From Histoplasma ohiense (taxonomy: Eukaryota > Ascomycota > Eurotiomycetes > Onygenales > Ajellomycetaceae), in NCBI GenBank assembly GCA_017607445.1, contig JAEVHH010000004.1, positions 744,001-808,000 on the forward strand: 64,000 bases of DNA, written 5' to 3'. A program made the position numbers and the translations under genes. The number at the start of each line of letters is the position of its first letter. Position 1 is the first letter of the stretch. Shown here piece after piece: positions 34,653 through 44,238 of this stretch. The notes beneath the pieces are model-generated. The model made no database searches and was not told where the DNA came from. It saw only the letters and a program-made list of their open reading frames with translations.

Positions 34653-35984
34653 ATGGCCACGGATATCCGCCAGAGCGCAGACATATACAGTATCTTCTCC
34701 TCGTCGCTCTGTATTGATCCCGGCTATGACCTGACCACTTCCACCCCACGGACATCCAGGAAGCGCACAATGAAATGTACACAACTCAACCGCCGCCAAC
34801 GGATCAGCCTTGCACTGTTCTCTGCCTTTCTCCTCCTGCTGGCCGTTTACTATCGCAGCCAGGGACGATTTTCCTTCCGCGTTGCAAAGACATCTCATCT
34901 TCCTGTATCTCTACAACCTCCGAAACTCACCTCCCCTCCCCCGGCCCCGGCCCCGGCCCCTCCAACATCGGAAGTAGATTCTCAAAGTCTCAACGATGAA
35001 CCTGCTATACCCCATCACACCATAACGCGTTCCCTAGTAATCGCCTCCATCCTCGACGAAAACACTACCTGGGCCTCCGAACTGTCCTCCACAGACCCCA
35101 ACCTCACCACGGCAATCTACATCGTTGACAACCCTAACCCAAACAACACCACCAGCATGCCCCCCCACCTAACCGTCCCCGCAAACAAAGGCCATGAAGC
35201 CATGGTCTACCTGACCTACATAATAGATACCTACCACGCCCTCCCGGACATCGTCATCTTCATGCACGCCCACGACACAACATGGCACAACAACGATTTC
35301 CTCTCCTCCTCCCCCCAAACCGTCCAACGCCTCCGCAGCGCCAAGGTCCTGCGCGACGGCTACATGAATCTGCGCTGCCACCATGAACCAGGCTGTCCAG
35401 ATCACATCCACCCCACCAAGCCAACCACCACGGCCACCGCGGCCACCACAGCCGGCGAAGGCGACACCGACGAAACGCAGAGCCACGACGACGTCCTCAA
35501 CATCCCCGAGTCTGCCGTGATGGGCCTCGCCTGGACAGAGCTCTTCCCCACCACGCCCATCCCGCGCGTCCTCTCGCAACCCTGCTGTGGGCAATTCGCC
35601 GTGAGCGGCAGCCGGATCCGCGCCATGCCGCGCGAGCGCTACGTGCAGTTTCGGGAGTGGCTGCTGAAGACGACATTGGACGATCGGCTCAGCGGGCGGG
35701 TGTGGGAGTATCTGTGGCAGTATGTGTTTGGAGGGGTAGAGGAGTACTGTCCGGACGAGTATAGCTGTTATTGTGAGGGGTATGGGGTATGTTTTGGCGG
35801 GGATGAGGGGCGGTATCGGCGGTATTTTGAGCTAAGGCAAAAGAGTCGTGAGATTCAAGGGGAGATTGAGAGGCTTAAGAAAGAAGGCAGCGGTGGCGAT
35901 GTGGAATCGAACGCGTTGGAGAGAGAGAAGCAGGGATTGATGGAGGAGATGGAGGAGATTCGGGCGACGTCAGGGAGCGGGTGA
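34653..35984 (+). CDS. DUF3431 family type II membrane protein
   Basis: A single exon of 443 codons. One hydrophobic segment (RISLALFSAFLLLLAVYY, about residues 49-66) follows basic residues, predicting a type II Golgi/ER anchor with a lumenal C-terminus. A Pro/Ala-rich stem follows. The DUF3431 domain runs from about 125 to 375 (RSLVIASILDENTTWASEL; GHEAMVYLTYIIDTYHALPD; IVIFMHAHDTTWHNND; LSQPCCGQFAVSGSRIRAMP). It ends with Cys-rich YCPDEYSCYCEGYGVCFGG and a charged helix. Related proteins are fungal and often near glycan genes; a glycosyltransferase-like role is suspected but unproven. The internal Met40 (34770) puts the anchor right at the N-terminus and may be the true start, since residues 1-39 look unconserved. 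Codon GC content is higher than in the flanks. Confidence 0.88.
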   Translation: MATDIRQSADIYSIFSSSLCIDPGYDLTTSTPRTSRKRTMKCTQLNRRQRISLALFSAFLLLLAVYYRSQGRFSFRVAKTSHLPVSLQPPKLTSPPPAPAPAPPTSEVDSQSLNDEPAIPHHTITRSLVIASILDENTTWASELSSTDPNLTTAIYIVDNPNPNNTTSMPPHLTVPANKGHEAMVYLTYIIDTYHALPDIVIFMHAHDTTWHNNDFLSSSPQTVQRLRSAKVLRDGYMNLRCHHEPGCPDHIHPTKPTTTATAATTAGEGDTDETQSHDDVLNIPESAVMGLAWTELFPTTPIPRVLSQPCCGQFAVSGSRIRAMPRERYVQFREWLLKTTLDDRLSGRVWEYLWQYVFGGVEEYCPDEYSCYCEGYGVCFGGDEGRYRRYFELRQKSREIQGEIERLKKEGSGGDVESNALEREKQGLMEEMEEIRATSGSG

Positions 35985-38055
35985 TGGGGATTTTGAGAGT
36001 CCCCTTTTATTTCTCTGTTCTTCATCATTTCCTGGGAATGGAGTTTATGAGATTTTTGTTTCTGTTTTTTTCATTTCTTAGCGGGTTATAAAATAGAAGA
36101 TGGGATATGGGTTTATTTGGGACGGGCGCAGTGTTAGTTTCAAGTTATTATCCTGATCATGGGAAGGGAATCCTGGAAGTGAGGCTCTGTTCCGTAGAAT
36201 TCAACCCAGAACCTGTTATAGTGGAGCAAAAGAGCTCAATCAGTGACAATCACCACCAGCGTGGTGAAATAGAGGGGACGAATCACCCAATCCAATTCCT
36301 CCAACAGAACCAATAACAACATCACATGACATATATTCTTCACCAATCAGCGACCATGAAATCTCGGCTATAGCTAGCTCCACACGTGACCAGCGCCACC
36401 CGTATAAATACTCTGCCACCACCCCCAATTCTTTTACTTTCTCTCTTTTTTCTCTTCTTCTCCTTCCCCATCCAAGTGCACGGGTTTTACGTTACCAGTG
36501 AAGGTTCGCCTGAGGCAACGTTTTTGCTAGTTGAAAACTACAACTACTGACCGCTCCATGTTGGTCTTCGGATCGGCTGGGAATTTTTGAACAAAAGCAA
36601 TGCTACTATCGTGGTTTTTGTATGTTTGTATGACGGCTTGATGATGGGCTTTACACACCGTCGTCGCCGTTGTATAATAACCGGTCTCTCGTGCAGGCTT
36701 GCGTTATATATATATACGGGGCTTGGATGGGGTTAAATTATTCTTTTCACTGTGAGTGTCCCCTTGTGGGATGCGGCGGAGAAGAGATTGGTCCGCGAGA
36801 AAAAAATCAAGCGAAGGTCCTGTGTTAGTATCCATATCTACTTTCTTGCAAACAAGGTGGTTCTATCTTCTAGAACTCCTTCTGTATATCAGCTGGTGTA
36901 GTACAGCATGTGCTAAACCATTACATGCATGTTACCCATCAGCGAGCCGGGCAATCCGTCGTAGGCCACCGTATTGCTGGCTCTCCTGAATAGACGCCTG
37001 TCATTCCGTTTCAATATAGCTCCTGAGAGATATCAGCGCAATGAATCTCTATGGCAAGCATGCCAGTGAACAGCCTCATCAATCCACTATTGCATCAAAA
37101 ACAAGAAGAATTCATCCAACGGATGGAATTGGTGGATATAGCTAATCACATCAATAAAATTGTAAAATAAGATATAAAAACTCAAATGTTCTTGGATGTA
37201 AGAAATTCAACATTCCCATTTATCTTATTTATAGTTATCTCTATTCATCATATTCTTTTTATTCTTTTCTATTCTGATAATCCGTCCATCTTCATTCCTT
37301 TCATTATGGTTAATTCAGAGATAATGTCTCATGATATATCTTGTATGTATTCTGAGATCTTTTGTATTATCTCTTGTATTTTGCAATCTGAACGCTGGCT
37401 TGCTTGTATAAGTGTGCATTCCCTTCCTTATAAATACTGCCATTGTATCATGTAATTGCTAGAGTTATCATAGTTAATTCAATATTCTTTTGGGGCAATA
37501 TCTGGACATTCGACAAAACTCAATCTTGAGCCAATAGTCAGCAATTCTCAGGCATATATACAGCGTAGGTCGACGGGCGTAGGGATGGACGTCATCTTAA
37601 GTTAATTTGCTCAATTCGTGCACACAATTCACCCAGAGAGCAACCTGAGTGTTGAATCAGCTTTATATTTTATACTCGATGAATGACTTATACATCTGAA
37701 ATTGATGACTGCAAGCTTCCCTTTCAAAGCAGAAAGAATCCTGCTATTTCATGTTAGGCTTTTCCGTGCACAAAGGTTCATACCGCTATTTTCCGCTGTC
37801 CTTGTCCGGCGTGAGTAACAAAGGGATGATACGTATGAATGAACAAAGGATATGCTCATTCTCTGTTACTCGCTTAACTACGAGAGCAGGAAAAAAGCCA
37901 CCACAAAGAGTCAACGAGCGATGCCTGGGCTCAACTGTCAACAACGCATCACACTCTGCTGGCTTCATCAGATTCCTCCCACAATCACAGCAGCATCAAG
38001 AAGAACATATCCAGGGCTAGGCTAGCTAGGAGGCGACTAGCATGGAGCTTTCACG
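35985..38055. other. Intergenic DNA with an AT-rich, LTR-like block
   Basis: No gene is supported. About 36400-36480 has a TATAAATA box and a pyrimidine-rich leader-like stretch without a credible following frame. From about 37120 to 37560 the base composition turns strongly AT-rich. This block holds TTATAAATA near 37430 and resembles a degenerate retrotransposon LTR, but I found neither paired copies nor clear ends. Confidence 0.4.
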
Positions 38056-39545
38056 ATGTCTAAACACATCTTTTCCTACCTGCCTCGTTGGATCACAACA
38101 CCAGCGGTTTTGTCAGCTAGTCCATCGACGATAACTTCCCCAGAAACCACTGTTATTATCGGAGCTGGTGTAATAGGCTTGTCCACCGCCTATTATCTTG
38201 CACGAGCTCTGAACGAAACAACTTCGTATATGCCTCCTTCTGAACCTGGTGTTGTGGTTATTGATTCTTCTCATGATAGGTGGTCTGGGCAATTTTGGCT
38301 TCAGGCCTGAGACGTCATCTCTTGGAAGTCTCTCTTACAAACCCCACAAGGAACTAGCATCAAAATACAACGGCAGAGAGAAATATAACTTCAGTGACTT
38401 GAGCATATTTAGGGTATCTCTAACGAACTTTGCTGGAAATCCCTCACCACCAGATTCCTGGAGTTCGTCGGCCCCAATTGATAAAAACATCTCAGACCTT
38501 CCACCCTGGATTAACCCCTCAAATGACTGGAAAGTCCAATTGCTTGCAGACGCACCTCAAGCAGCTCATCTGTACGTTTTCTTTTATTTCATTTTCCTTT
38601 ATTTTCATTTTCCTTTCTTTCTTTCTTTTATTTTGTACTGCGTCCTTCATTGAGTCATTTCTAACACTTTTTTAAAAAAACCAGTGACCCAGAACAATTC
38701 TGTCGATTTTTACGCCACCAGTGTGAAAATCTAGGTGTGCAATTTCTGCTCAATTCAGAAGTCACATCAGTGCAAAGAGATGATGCTAGACAGAGCTTCA
38801 CAAGTATTACTGTTCAAACAAGAGATACACAGGCTACTCATATCGTTCCATGCAGAGCCGTTGTAATTGCAGCTGGTCCATGGTCAACTCGAGTGTTCTC
38901 ACAACTTTTCCCTACCGGCCACTTGAATTTACGAATGGATACCATGAACTCTGCTGGAAATCATGTTCTTGCTCGAAATCCACGATGGGAACCTGCTCAT
39001 GACAAGAATGGTGTCAGTCAAGTCTTCCTCAACAATGTCGTCAACAGTTCAAATCATTTGGATATCACTGCCTTTCTGGGTGGCTATCTGTACATTGGAG
39101 GCTGGGGCGCGAAGTCAGAATGTTTGCCAGAGTTTGCAAAAGCTGTTCACAGCCAGCCCCTGGTGAAATTGAGGAGATGTTAAAGGTGTCTCGCCAGTAT
39201 TTTCACCTTGAGGACAATGAGGAGCTTGAAATAGTCAAAGCTGGTCGTTGTTACCGCCCTTTGGCTATTCATAACATACCAACTATCGCCAAAGTCAGTT
39301 GGGAAATGCTAGGCAACTCTAAGCTTGAATCCGAAGCTCATTGTAGTAGTTTCAAGTGCAATAATTCTCTAGTGATCGGAGGCCTATACCTCAATACAGG
39401 CCACAACAGCGACGGTGTCACGCTCGGACCAGGGAGCGGGAAGGTGATGAGTGAGTTGCTCTTGGGGCATACGCTGTCGGCTTCGATTTCGAACTTTGGT
39501 TTGAATAATGACGAGAAGAGTTTGCCTTGGAAACTTCGCCTATAG
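38056..39545 (+). pseudogene. FAD-dependent oxidoreductase (DAO family), broken by two frameshifts
   Basis: The gene once encoded a fungal D-amino-acid-oxidase-like flavoprotein. The dinucleotide fold TVIIGAGVIGLSTAYYLARA sits near residue 35. The frame breaks near 38275, where the FAD-loop segment between IDSSHD and GGLGNFGF (about ten residues in relatives) is missing and the phase shifts. The frame then runs through an intron (38572-38684, GTACGT to CAG) to CRAVVIAAGPWSTRVFSQLF and GGYLYIGGWG. A second shift falls near 39150-39160. The last frame has GRCYRPLA and the C-terminal FAD motif NTGHNSDGVTLGPGSGKVMS, ending at 39545. All family segments are present in order apart from the deletion, so loss is recent. 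An assembly error could explain one shift but hardly both. Confidence 0.85.
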
Positions 39546-39790
39546 GTATTTCAGGCGCCTGCTGTCGTTTATACACTATTTCTTTCCGCTTTCTCAATGG
39601 CTTCCGTCATTTAGCGGTGTTGGATTGACACCTGCTGGACTTTACACTTTACTACATTTAATTAACAATTCAAAGAGAACTGGAAGCGTGATAAATTTGA
39701 TAACTATGAGATTTCAAGATCATATTCGTTAGTATCCAATGTCCATATATCCAGTGTGATTTCAAACTCAAATGTCCGATTCCGAAGTTT
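39546..39790. other. Spacer between two pseudogenes
   Basis: This is 245 bases of AT-rich DNA with no recognised coding content. The missing 5' half of the following NB-ARC gene (including the P-loop) is not found here. Confidence 0.4.
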
Positions 39791-40491
39791 AGCCCAGTTG
39801 ACCCTTCCGAATTTATGAACATGTAGATGTGGTATATAGAGCTGCCTTATGTACAGTGGTTCCATTTCTTATTGTGTTTGACAATGCTGACGATCCGTGG
39901 ATTTTGTCTCCTTACTGGCCAAATTCTGTTTACGGCTCCATCCTCACCACAGAAGGATTCGCGCAACACGGCTTGCATCTGAAAGAGTTTGATGACGAGC
40001 AAGGGGCAAATTTCTCCTATCGCTACTGGAACCAGGGGTGCCTTTGAGCAAGAAGGATATGGAAGCAGCAAACTCTCTTTCACGGCAATTTGGGGGGCTA
40101 CCCCTCCCTCGCCCTTCGGCACGCAGCAGCATTTATGAGAAATAAAAGGCGCCAGCCGGCGCAATTTGCTGCGATTTACCAAAGCCGGTTCCAGGAGATC
40201 GACGGGTATAGTATTCCCAGCTACCCAAAAACGCTGGTGAATGTGTGGAACATGTCCATGAGCACTTTATCCGAAGACTCGCCCGCCCTTCTTCATGTTG
40301 TGGCTCTATTTGGGCCCTGATTCTAAACCAGCAGAGCTGTTCCACGCGTCAAACATCGGGAACACTTTTGAAAAAATTCATGCAGGACCCGCTCCGCGTT
40401 TTTTCGATACCATCGAGGGTCTAACTAGCCAGTCCCTAGTTATCCGTAAACAGTGGTCAGACAGGCTTGGGTGTTTTGTAAAGAAGAGGTG
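39791..40491 (+). pseudogene. Remnant of an NB-ARC (STAND/NLR-type) ATPase gene
   Basis: Translations in three frames line up with the second half of a fungal NB-ARC domain. In order they are VVPFLIVFDNADDPWILSPY (Walker B region), PYWPNSVYGSILTT, LSRQFGGLPLALRHAAAF (the GLPLA motif, read across a small insertion), PKTLVNVWNMSMSTLSEDSP and PAELF. Frame changes occur near 40013, 40100 and 40315. The P-loop and N-terminal effector domain are absent, and no TPR or ankyrin repeats follow. NB-ARC proteins in fungi act in non-self recognition and programmed cell death. This copy cannot make a full protein. It starts 250 bp after the broken flavoprotein gene. Confidence 0.78.
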
Positions 40492-41214
40492 AATGCGAAT
40501 CACGTGATCATGGAGGTCAACGGGGCCAGCCTAATAGAGGAGGTGCCAACATCTTGTTGTTTGCTTGGTGGTGTGGTTGACATGCGACAACTTTGCACAT
40601 TGAAGCTCCTATCTTGTATATATATATATATATATATATATATGTCTGTATGTATCTGTGTGCGTTTGTTGTGGTATATAGTAGCTGTATAGAGGGGATG
40701 TCAACAGGGGGATATTTTGTCATGTTGAAAGTAGACAATAAAGATAAGTCCTCACTTGAGACTTGCATAGAGCACTCAAAGGGGGACAAAACGAAAAGCA
40801 AAGAGGAAAAAAAAAGACACAAGGTCCAGATATGAGAAATCCCCAGAAGGGAGTTCAGCAGAAGGAAGATAGCCACCGGAAAAAAAAAAACAAAAAAACA
40901 AAAAACAAAAAACAAATACATTAAACGTTACTTGAGTGTGGACACAGCAGGAATAAATAGGAATAATCAACAAAAACCAAACCAGAATTGCAAAAATAAA
41001 CCACCTCATTGTATATATAGGGAGATATATATATACCCGACCCAATATTAGAGAACAGAGAACTCCCAAGTCCAATTCAATCCACCCAGCCCATAACAGT
41101 ATTAAAAAAAAAAAGAAAGAAAAGAAAAGAAAAGAAAAGAAAATCGATCGGCATAATACCTTGGAACAAACGTGAAACAACCCTCCGCTCCCCTACCCGC
41201 TTTCCTCTCCTCTC
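40492..41214. other. Intergenic DNA downstream of the RA-PH gene
   Basis: It contains an ATCACGTGAT palindrome at 40499-40508, the (TA)n tract above, A-rich blocks at about 40881-40917 and GAAAA-type repeats near 41103-41142. The minus-strand open frames are Phe-rich translations of these A tracts. No gene is supported. Confidence 0.45.
40617..40645. repeat. (TA)n microsatellite
   Basis: A TA dinucleotide tract of about 13 units lies just downstream of the NB-ARC remnant. Confidence 0.9.
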
Positions 41215-44200
41215 TCACCCCCGATCAATAACCGGCACAGCCACAGGAAACTTGGCCCCTTTCCCCACCTTGTCAACTTCCGCCCCTCTCAGCAAACTCC
41301 CTTCTGCAAACTGGCTATCCTGCGATATATCCAGCATTGGCTTCTTGAAGTTATTCCTATCGCCCGTTGCCACGCCGCGGCCAGTGTCAGGCCGGGCACC
41401 GCCGCGAACGGCGCTAATGGTAGCTGCGCGCGCCAGCAGGCCTGTGGGCGCGAAGGGGGATCCGTGCGCTTGAACTTGGGGTGTTTCAGGTAGTGGCATT
41501 GGCGGCGTGTGTTCGTTGATGTTGCTATTGTGGAATGTGGCGGCTCGTTCTAGGGGTCCGATACTAGGAGTGTGGGATGATGTCGTCGGGCGATTCTGGT
41601 GGGCACTTCCGCCGCCACCACGGCTGGGGTTGGGGTGGGCAATGTCAGGTGATGTGGGCAGCTGTGATGGCTGCGCCTGTGGTTTGCGCCAGGTGGTTGC
41701 GCTGGGGACTATGATGGCGCCGGGAAGTACTTCAGGGCTTGTAGCAGCCTCTACTAGCGGTTTCCCGGGTCCTGCGGGGACACCTCGGCCTCTCCGCGCG
41801 TGCTGGGGCGGTTCTTGATATACGGGCGTGAGGTCGATGAGGGGTTTAGGTTTCTGCTTGATCGACTTGGATCGGCTGAAGGAGCTGCTGGTGCTACCGT
41901 TGGGGCTGGTGGGGTTTGGCGGTGCTGCGCAGTCGCGACTGCTCCGACGGCTTGAGCGATTGCTGGAAGCGATTGCTGGGCGTGTTGAGTTTTCAGCTGC
42001 TACGTTGCGTAGAAGTCCAAGGCCGGTGAAGCAGTATTGGGGGGTTTCGTTTTCGCGTTCTTCCAGAGCTTTTTTGCGTTCGCTATATGTTTTGCCAAGT
42101 AAGCCAGTAGAAGTAAACGGGTCGGGACCCGATGCATTGATAGGCTCCTTTTTGGTCTTTCCAGCGGATGTGAAGGGTCGTTTTTGAGTGTGCATTGAGC
42201 GACCGGGGGAGGAAACCGTTTTTGATTTGGATGGCTCGTTACCCTCAGGGATGTTCCCCACGGGCTCGATTTTCCACGCCGACATATCCATGTCCAGAAG
42301 CGGTTTGAACGATCCGAGTTGATAAGGAGTGGAATCATCGGAATTCTGGCGACCATTTGACATGGTATTCTGAGCTCCCGTTCGTGTAGGTTTCGGATTT
42401 GAATTGACCGATGCTTTCTCCGTTTTATCGCTTTCGCACAGAGTGTTCACGAGATACCAGCTTCGCCATTGCTGAACAGCCTTATACCATTCCAACCCTG
42501 TTTGTTCGTCATTGGTAGCAAAATAATGCACGTAATTTTCCATCGTGACGAACATGTTCAATTTCTGTTGGCTCTTGATGGCGAAAACTATGGCTTTTGG
42601 AGCCTTGACTCTTTTCGCCGTCTCCCGTGACGTAGGCGAGTAAATATCGAAGTCCGATAAATGGCAGATATTCGTGGACTCTCCGCCCTGTTTCTTCGCA
42701 ACAGAGACCTGGCCATCTGACCGCAGGGTTACCCAACGCTTTTCCCACTTGCCGTGGCGTTGAGAGTGGTAAAGATGGAATTCAGATTCCGAGGGCTGCT
42801 TACGAGGAGCCAGCTTGATATCGAGGCCCTCCCTTTCGCGCATATCCGGCAGTCGCGATACGATTAAATGGTTCTGCGCATCGCAATCCCACGAATTCAT
42901 GACATCACGCACATGTTCGTATCTTCGTAATGGTCGTTCTAAACCGAGCTGCTTGAAAGATTCCAAGAGAATTGAAGATTGTGGGTCAATGTTCTCCGAC
43001 AAAGAGTACGCTGCAGAATTTAAGAGGTCCTGTGCCTGCGTGCTTGGGGTAATCGGGAGGGATATCAACGAGTCGTTGCAGGTTACGAGGACCTTTCTTG
43101 TTCCCGCGTTGACAGCGGAGATGGGCACTTCACTACCCACAGCCACCTTGACCTTGTCCTGGGCGATTGGCTGCGGAGAGGAGATAAGCGTCTTCAATTT
43201 TTCGCGATCGTTATGGTAATGGGTGTCGCCGTTGCCGTTGTTGTTCAGTTTCGAGCTCGAAGTAGGATTCAAGGCCTTTATCCGTGACAAGAACCCGCTG
43301 CTCTTCGGTTTCACTTTTAGTGGTCTTAGTTTTGAACCATTAAGCGCTGCAGTCGCTCTCTCATTTGCGGCGAGTTCCTCATTGGTGATGTTTTCCACTT
43401 GGTCCCGAATGTCTAGCATTCTTGGCTCCACAACGGTGCGTAGCTTTGAAGTAGTTGGTGTATTATGTGACTCGCTCGATGAGCTGTGGGCGTTTGCACG
43501 CGATCGACGGCTTCCAGATTCTTCCATGCTGGACGAACCACTATCCGTCTCCAGTGGGGAATACTCAGAAGGCGATTTTGCATCTTCCGTGTCGTTATCC
43601 ACAGGGACCACTCGCACACCCGATAAGCCATTTTCAACGTTACTTTGACCTGCTGACTGTGCAGCTCCCGGTACACTGGACGTGTAGGATGTCCGTGCCG
43701 TGCCTGGATGGTCCTGGCGCGGGGCACGTCTCGTGCGATGCTGCTTCATGGCAGAGTCGGATCGCTCTCCTTCATGAGGGTCTTGTATGCAGTCTCCCTG
43801 TGTGTGTGGGCGGGTGGATAATGCCACTGCAGCAGGAAACGGCGGGGGAGGAGGGACAGGATGTACAGCCCTGGTTGCACCACCAGGCTTCGCATGTCGA
43901 TATCTCGACATGCTGCGCTTGATGGATTCATTCTGTGTCTCGGAGAACAAAGGAGAGCTCGACGGGAACTTAGCAGTGCGTGAGGTGGTCGGAAATGATT
44001 GTGCAGTCGCATCCCCATTCTGAATTGTCTTTGTCTCTGCGGCCTTCCGGACTGCTCGATATCTGGAATATTTTGGTGGTGCTTGCTGTTGCGGAGATCG
44101 TATTGACGCGGACGACGCGGAGGACGAAGAGGGAAGAAGGGAACGACTGTCCATGGCGTCGTAACGTAGCTTCGAAAATTCTTCTTTGGTTTTTTTTTTT

Positions 44201-44238
44201 TTTTTTCCCTTCACTTTTGATTTATTCTTCCGTTTCAT
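41215..44238 (-). CDS. RA-PH tandem domain protein (single exon)
   Basis: The product is probably a Ras-family/phosphoinositide-responsive adaptor. The full frame is 1007 aa. Residues 1-28 are almost only Lys/Arg, so Met29 (44154, MDSRSLLPSSSSASSAS) is a likely true start, giving 979 aa. The N-terminal third is Ser/Pro/Arg-rich and disordered. A Ras-association-like ubiquitin fold covers about 378-462 (RKVLVTCNDSLISLPITPST). A PH domain follows at about 483-596 (SEFHLYHSQRHGKWEKRWVT ... EWYKAVQQWRSWYL, with the conserved C-terminal Trp). The linker is short, as in the RA-PH unit of Grb7/RIAM/lamellipodin proteins. The C-terminal 400 residues are disordered with repeated TGLL motifs (FTSTGLLGKTY, FTGLGLLRNVA, FAPTGLLARAA, EGSLLRGA). 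A role in polarity or signalling is inference. Confidence 0.85.
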   Translation of the reverse strand: MKRKNKSKVKGKKKKKTKEEFSKLRYDAMDSRSLLPSSSSASSASIRSPQQQAPPKYSRYRAVRKAAETKTIQNGDATAQSFPTTSRTAKFPSSSPLFSETQNESIKRSMSRYRHAKPGGATRAVHPVPPPPPFPAAVALSTRPHTQGDCIQDPHEGERSDSAMKQHRTRRAPRQDHPGTARTSYTSSVPGAAQSAGQSNVENGLSGVRVVPVDNDTEDAKSPSEYSPLETDSGSSSMEESGSRRSRANAHSSSSESHNTPTTSKLRTVVEPRMLDIRDQVENITNEELAANERATAALNGSKLRPLKVKPKSSGFLSRIKALNPTSSSKLNNNGNGDTHYHNDREKLKTLISSPQPIAQDKVKVAVGSEVPISAVNAGTRKVLVTCNDSLISLPITPSTQAQDLLNSAAYSLSENIDPQSSILLESFKQLGLERPLRRYEHVRDVMNSWDCDAQNHLIVSRLPDMREREGLDIKLAPRKQPSESEFHLYHSQRHGKWEKRWVTLRSDGQVSVAKKQGGESTNICHLSDFDIYSPTSRETAKRVKAPKAIVFAIKSQQKLNMFVTMENYVHYFATNDEQTGLEWYKAVQQWRSWYLVNTLCESDKTEKASVNSNPKPTRTGAQNTMSNGRQNSDDSTPYQLGSFKPLLDMDMSAWKIEPVGNIPEGNEPSKSKTVSSPGRSMHTQKRPFTSAGKTKKEPINASGPDPFTSTGLLGKTYSERKKALEERENETPQYCFTGLGLLRNVAAENSTRPAIASSNRSSRRSSRDCAAPPNPTSPNGSTSSSFSRSKSIKQKPKPLIDLTPVYQEPPQHARRGRGVPAGPGKPLVEAATSPEVLPGAIIVPSATTWRKPQAQPSQLPTSPDIAHPNPSRGGGGSAHQNRPTTSSHTPSIGPLERAATFHNSNINEHTPPMPLPETPQVQAHGSPFAPTGLLARAATISAVRGGARPDTGRGVATGDRNNFKKPMLDISQDSQFAEGSLLRGAEVDKVGKGAKFPVAVPVIDRG

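Noticed and set aside
43223..44023. Long plus-strand frames antisense to the RA-PH gene
   Set aside because: They are shadows of a gene with clear RA and PH domains on the minus strand.
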